32,563 nt of DNA, taken from the NCBI GenBank assembly GCA_028285185.1, contig JANQQD010000217.1, forward strand, positions 1 through 32,563, written 5' to 3'. Made by a program: the position numbers and the translations under genes. This document shows positions 32,231-32,563 of this stretch, in pieces. Source of the stretch: Anaerolineae bacterium. Its GTDB lineage: Bacteria > Pseudomonadota > Alphaproteobacteria > DSM-16000 > Inquilinaceae. The first letter of the stretch is position 1. Each line of letters starts with the position of its first letter. The notes under the pieces are model-generated. The model had not been told where the DNA came from. It saw only the letters and a list, made by a program, of their open reading frames with translations, and did not search any database.

Positions 32231-32563
32231 ATGCAGACGCATGCGCAAGTGGTGGTGATCGGCGGCGGTGTGGTCGGCTGTTCCATCCTCTACCACCTCG
32301 CCAAGATGGGCTGGTCCGACGTCGTGCTGCTGGAACGCACGGAGCTCACGTCAGGTTCGTCCTGGCATGCCGCGGGCGTGATCCACACCATCAATGCCGA
32401 TCCCAACATCGCGCGCCTGCAGGGCTATACCATCAAGCTCTATGAAGAGATCGAGGAACTGGGGGAGCAGTCCTGCGGCATCCATCGGCCGGGCGGCATC
32501 TACCTCGCCTCCACGCCCGAGCGGCTGGACTATCTGAAGCAGGAACGCGCCAAGGCCCGCTAT
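32231..32563 (+). CDS. FAD-dependent dimethylglycine/sarcosine dehydrogenase-like protein, 3' end outside window
   Basis: 111 residues are visible from ATG 32231, which follows a strong GGAGGGAGGAAAGAG site. The N-terminal FAD-binding motif VVVIGGGVVGCSILYHLAKM is followed by DVVLLERTELTSGSSWHAAG, the DAO-family signature in which the His of 'SSWHAAG' often attaches FAD covalently. HRPGGIYLASTPERLDYLKQ comes next. This matches the dimethylglycine/sarcosine dehydrogenase type, whose missing C-terminus would carry GcvT-like folate domains. It probably oxidises N-methyl groups downstream of the MttB-like enzyme. Truncated by the window edge. Confidence 0.88.
   Translation, partial: MQTHAQVVVIGGGVVGCSILYHLAKMGWSDVVLLERTELTSGSSWHAAGVIHTINADPNIARLQGYTIKLYEEIEELGEQSCGIHRPGGIYLASTPERLDYLKQERAKARY

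Noticed and set aside
1-32563. Mobile elements, CRISPR arrays, tRNA or rRNA genes.
   Set aside because: No transposase or integrase motifs, no regularly spaced repeats, and no cloverleaf or rRNA-like stretch were seen in any gap.

Overview
This is GC-rich bacterial DNA with tightly packed genes and many GTG starts. Gene content (ZapE, a DUF485/ActP pair, a Pse-type nonulosonate cluster, a non-pyrrolysine MttB homologue next to a dimethylglycine/sarcosine dehydrogenase-like flavoprotein) suggests an alphaproteobacterium, perhaps a marine or soil Rhodospirillales-like lineage. That placement is an inference. I see no tRNA, rRNA, CRISPR array, transposase or phage gene.

Layout. (1) 1-2741, minus strand: an acetate-uptake operon of DUF485, ActP and a cyclic-nucleotide-binding/CBS signalling protein cut by the window edge. 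(2) 2995-17006, minus strand: a polysaccharide/nonulosonic-acid operon of eleven genes. In transcription order it holds PseB, a PseG-like protein, a PseI/NeuB-type synthase, an ATP-grasp enzyme, a fused cytidylyltransferase-class III aminotransferase, a GNAT acetyltransferase, an asparagine-synthetase-like amidotransferase, a GT4 glycosyltransferase, a NodU/CmcH-type carbamoyltransferase and two more GT4 glycosyltransferases. Most junctions are 4-nt ATGA/GTGA overlaps. (3) 17007-17384: a divergent control region with a perfect 17-bp palindrome. (4) 17385-22424, plus strand: a membrane GT-C-like protein, a methyltransferase-GT2 fusion, a second methyltransferase and a flippase-like (LPG synthase TM/UPF0104) membrane protein, probably a polyprenyl-phosphate-sugar module. 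(5) 22375-32563: accessory and housekeeping genes. These are zapE, a small Gly-rich lipoprotein, an NTF2-FMO flavoprotein, a gamma-glutamylcyclotransferase-like protein, an AT-richer hypothetical gene, a Rap1a-like/cytochrome c fusion, a 5'-nucleotidase-like phosphatase with altered metal ligands, and the start of a methylated-amine operon (mttB-like, then an FAD dehydrogenase) preceded by a possible 17-codon leader ORF.

How it fits together. The minus-strand operon looks like a nearly complete route from UDP-GlcNAc to a CMP-activated pseudaminic-acid-like sugar: dehydratase, aminotransferase, acetyltransferase, hydrolase, condensing synthase and cytidylyltransferase. The usual DegT-type PseC is absent from the window; a class III aminotransferase fused to the cytidylyltransferase stands in its place. 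The PseG-like protein lacks the catalytic histidine motif. An ATP-grasp enzyme, an Asn-synthetase-like enzyme and a carbamoyltransferase suggest further decoration of the sugar, and three glycosyltransferases would add it to a glycan. The divergent plus-strand operon probably makes, flips and transfers a lipid-linked sugar to the same or a related surface glycan. The atypical Pse pathway and the Rap1a-like/cytochrome c fusion are the least ordinary parts of the window.
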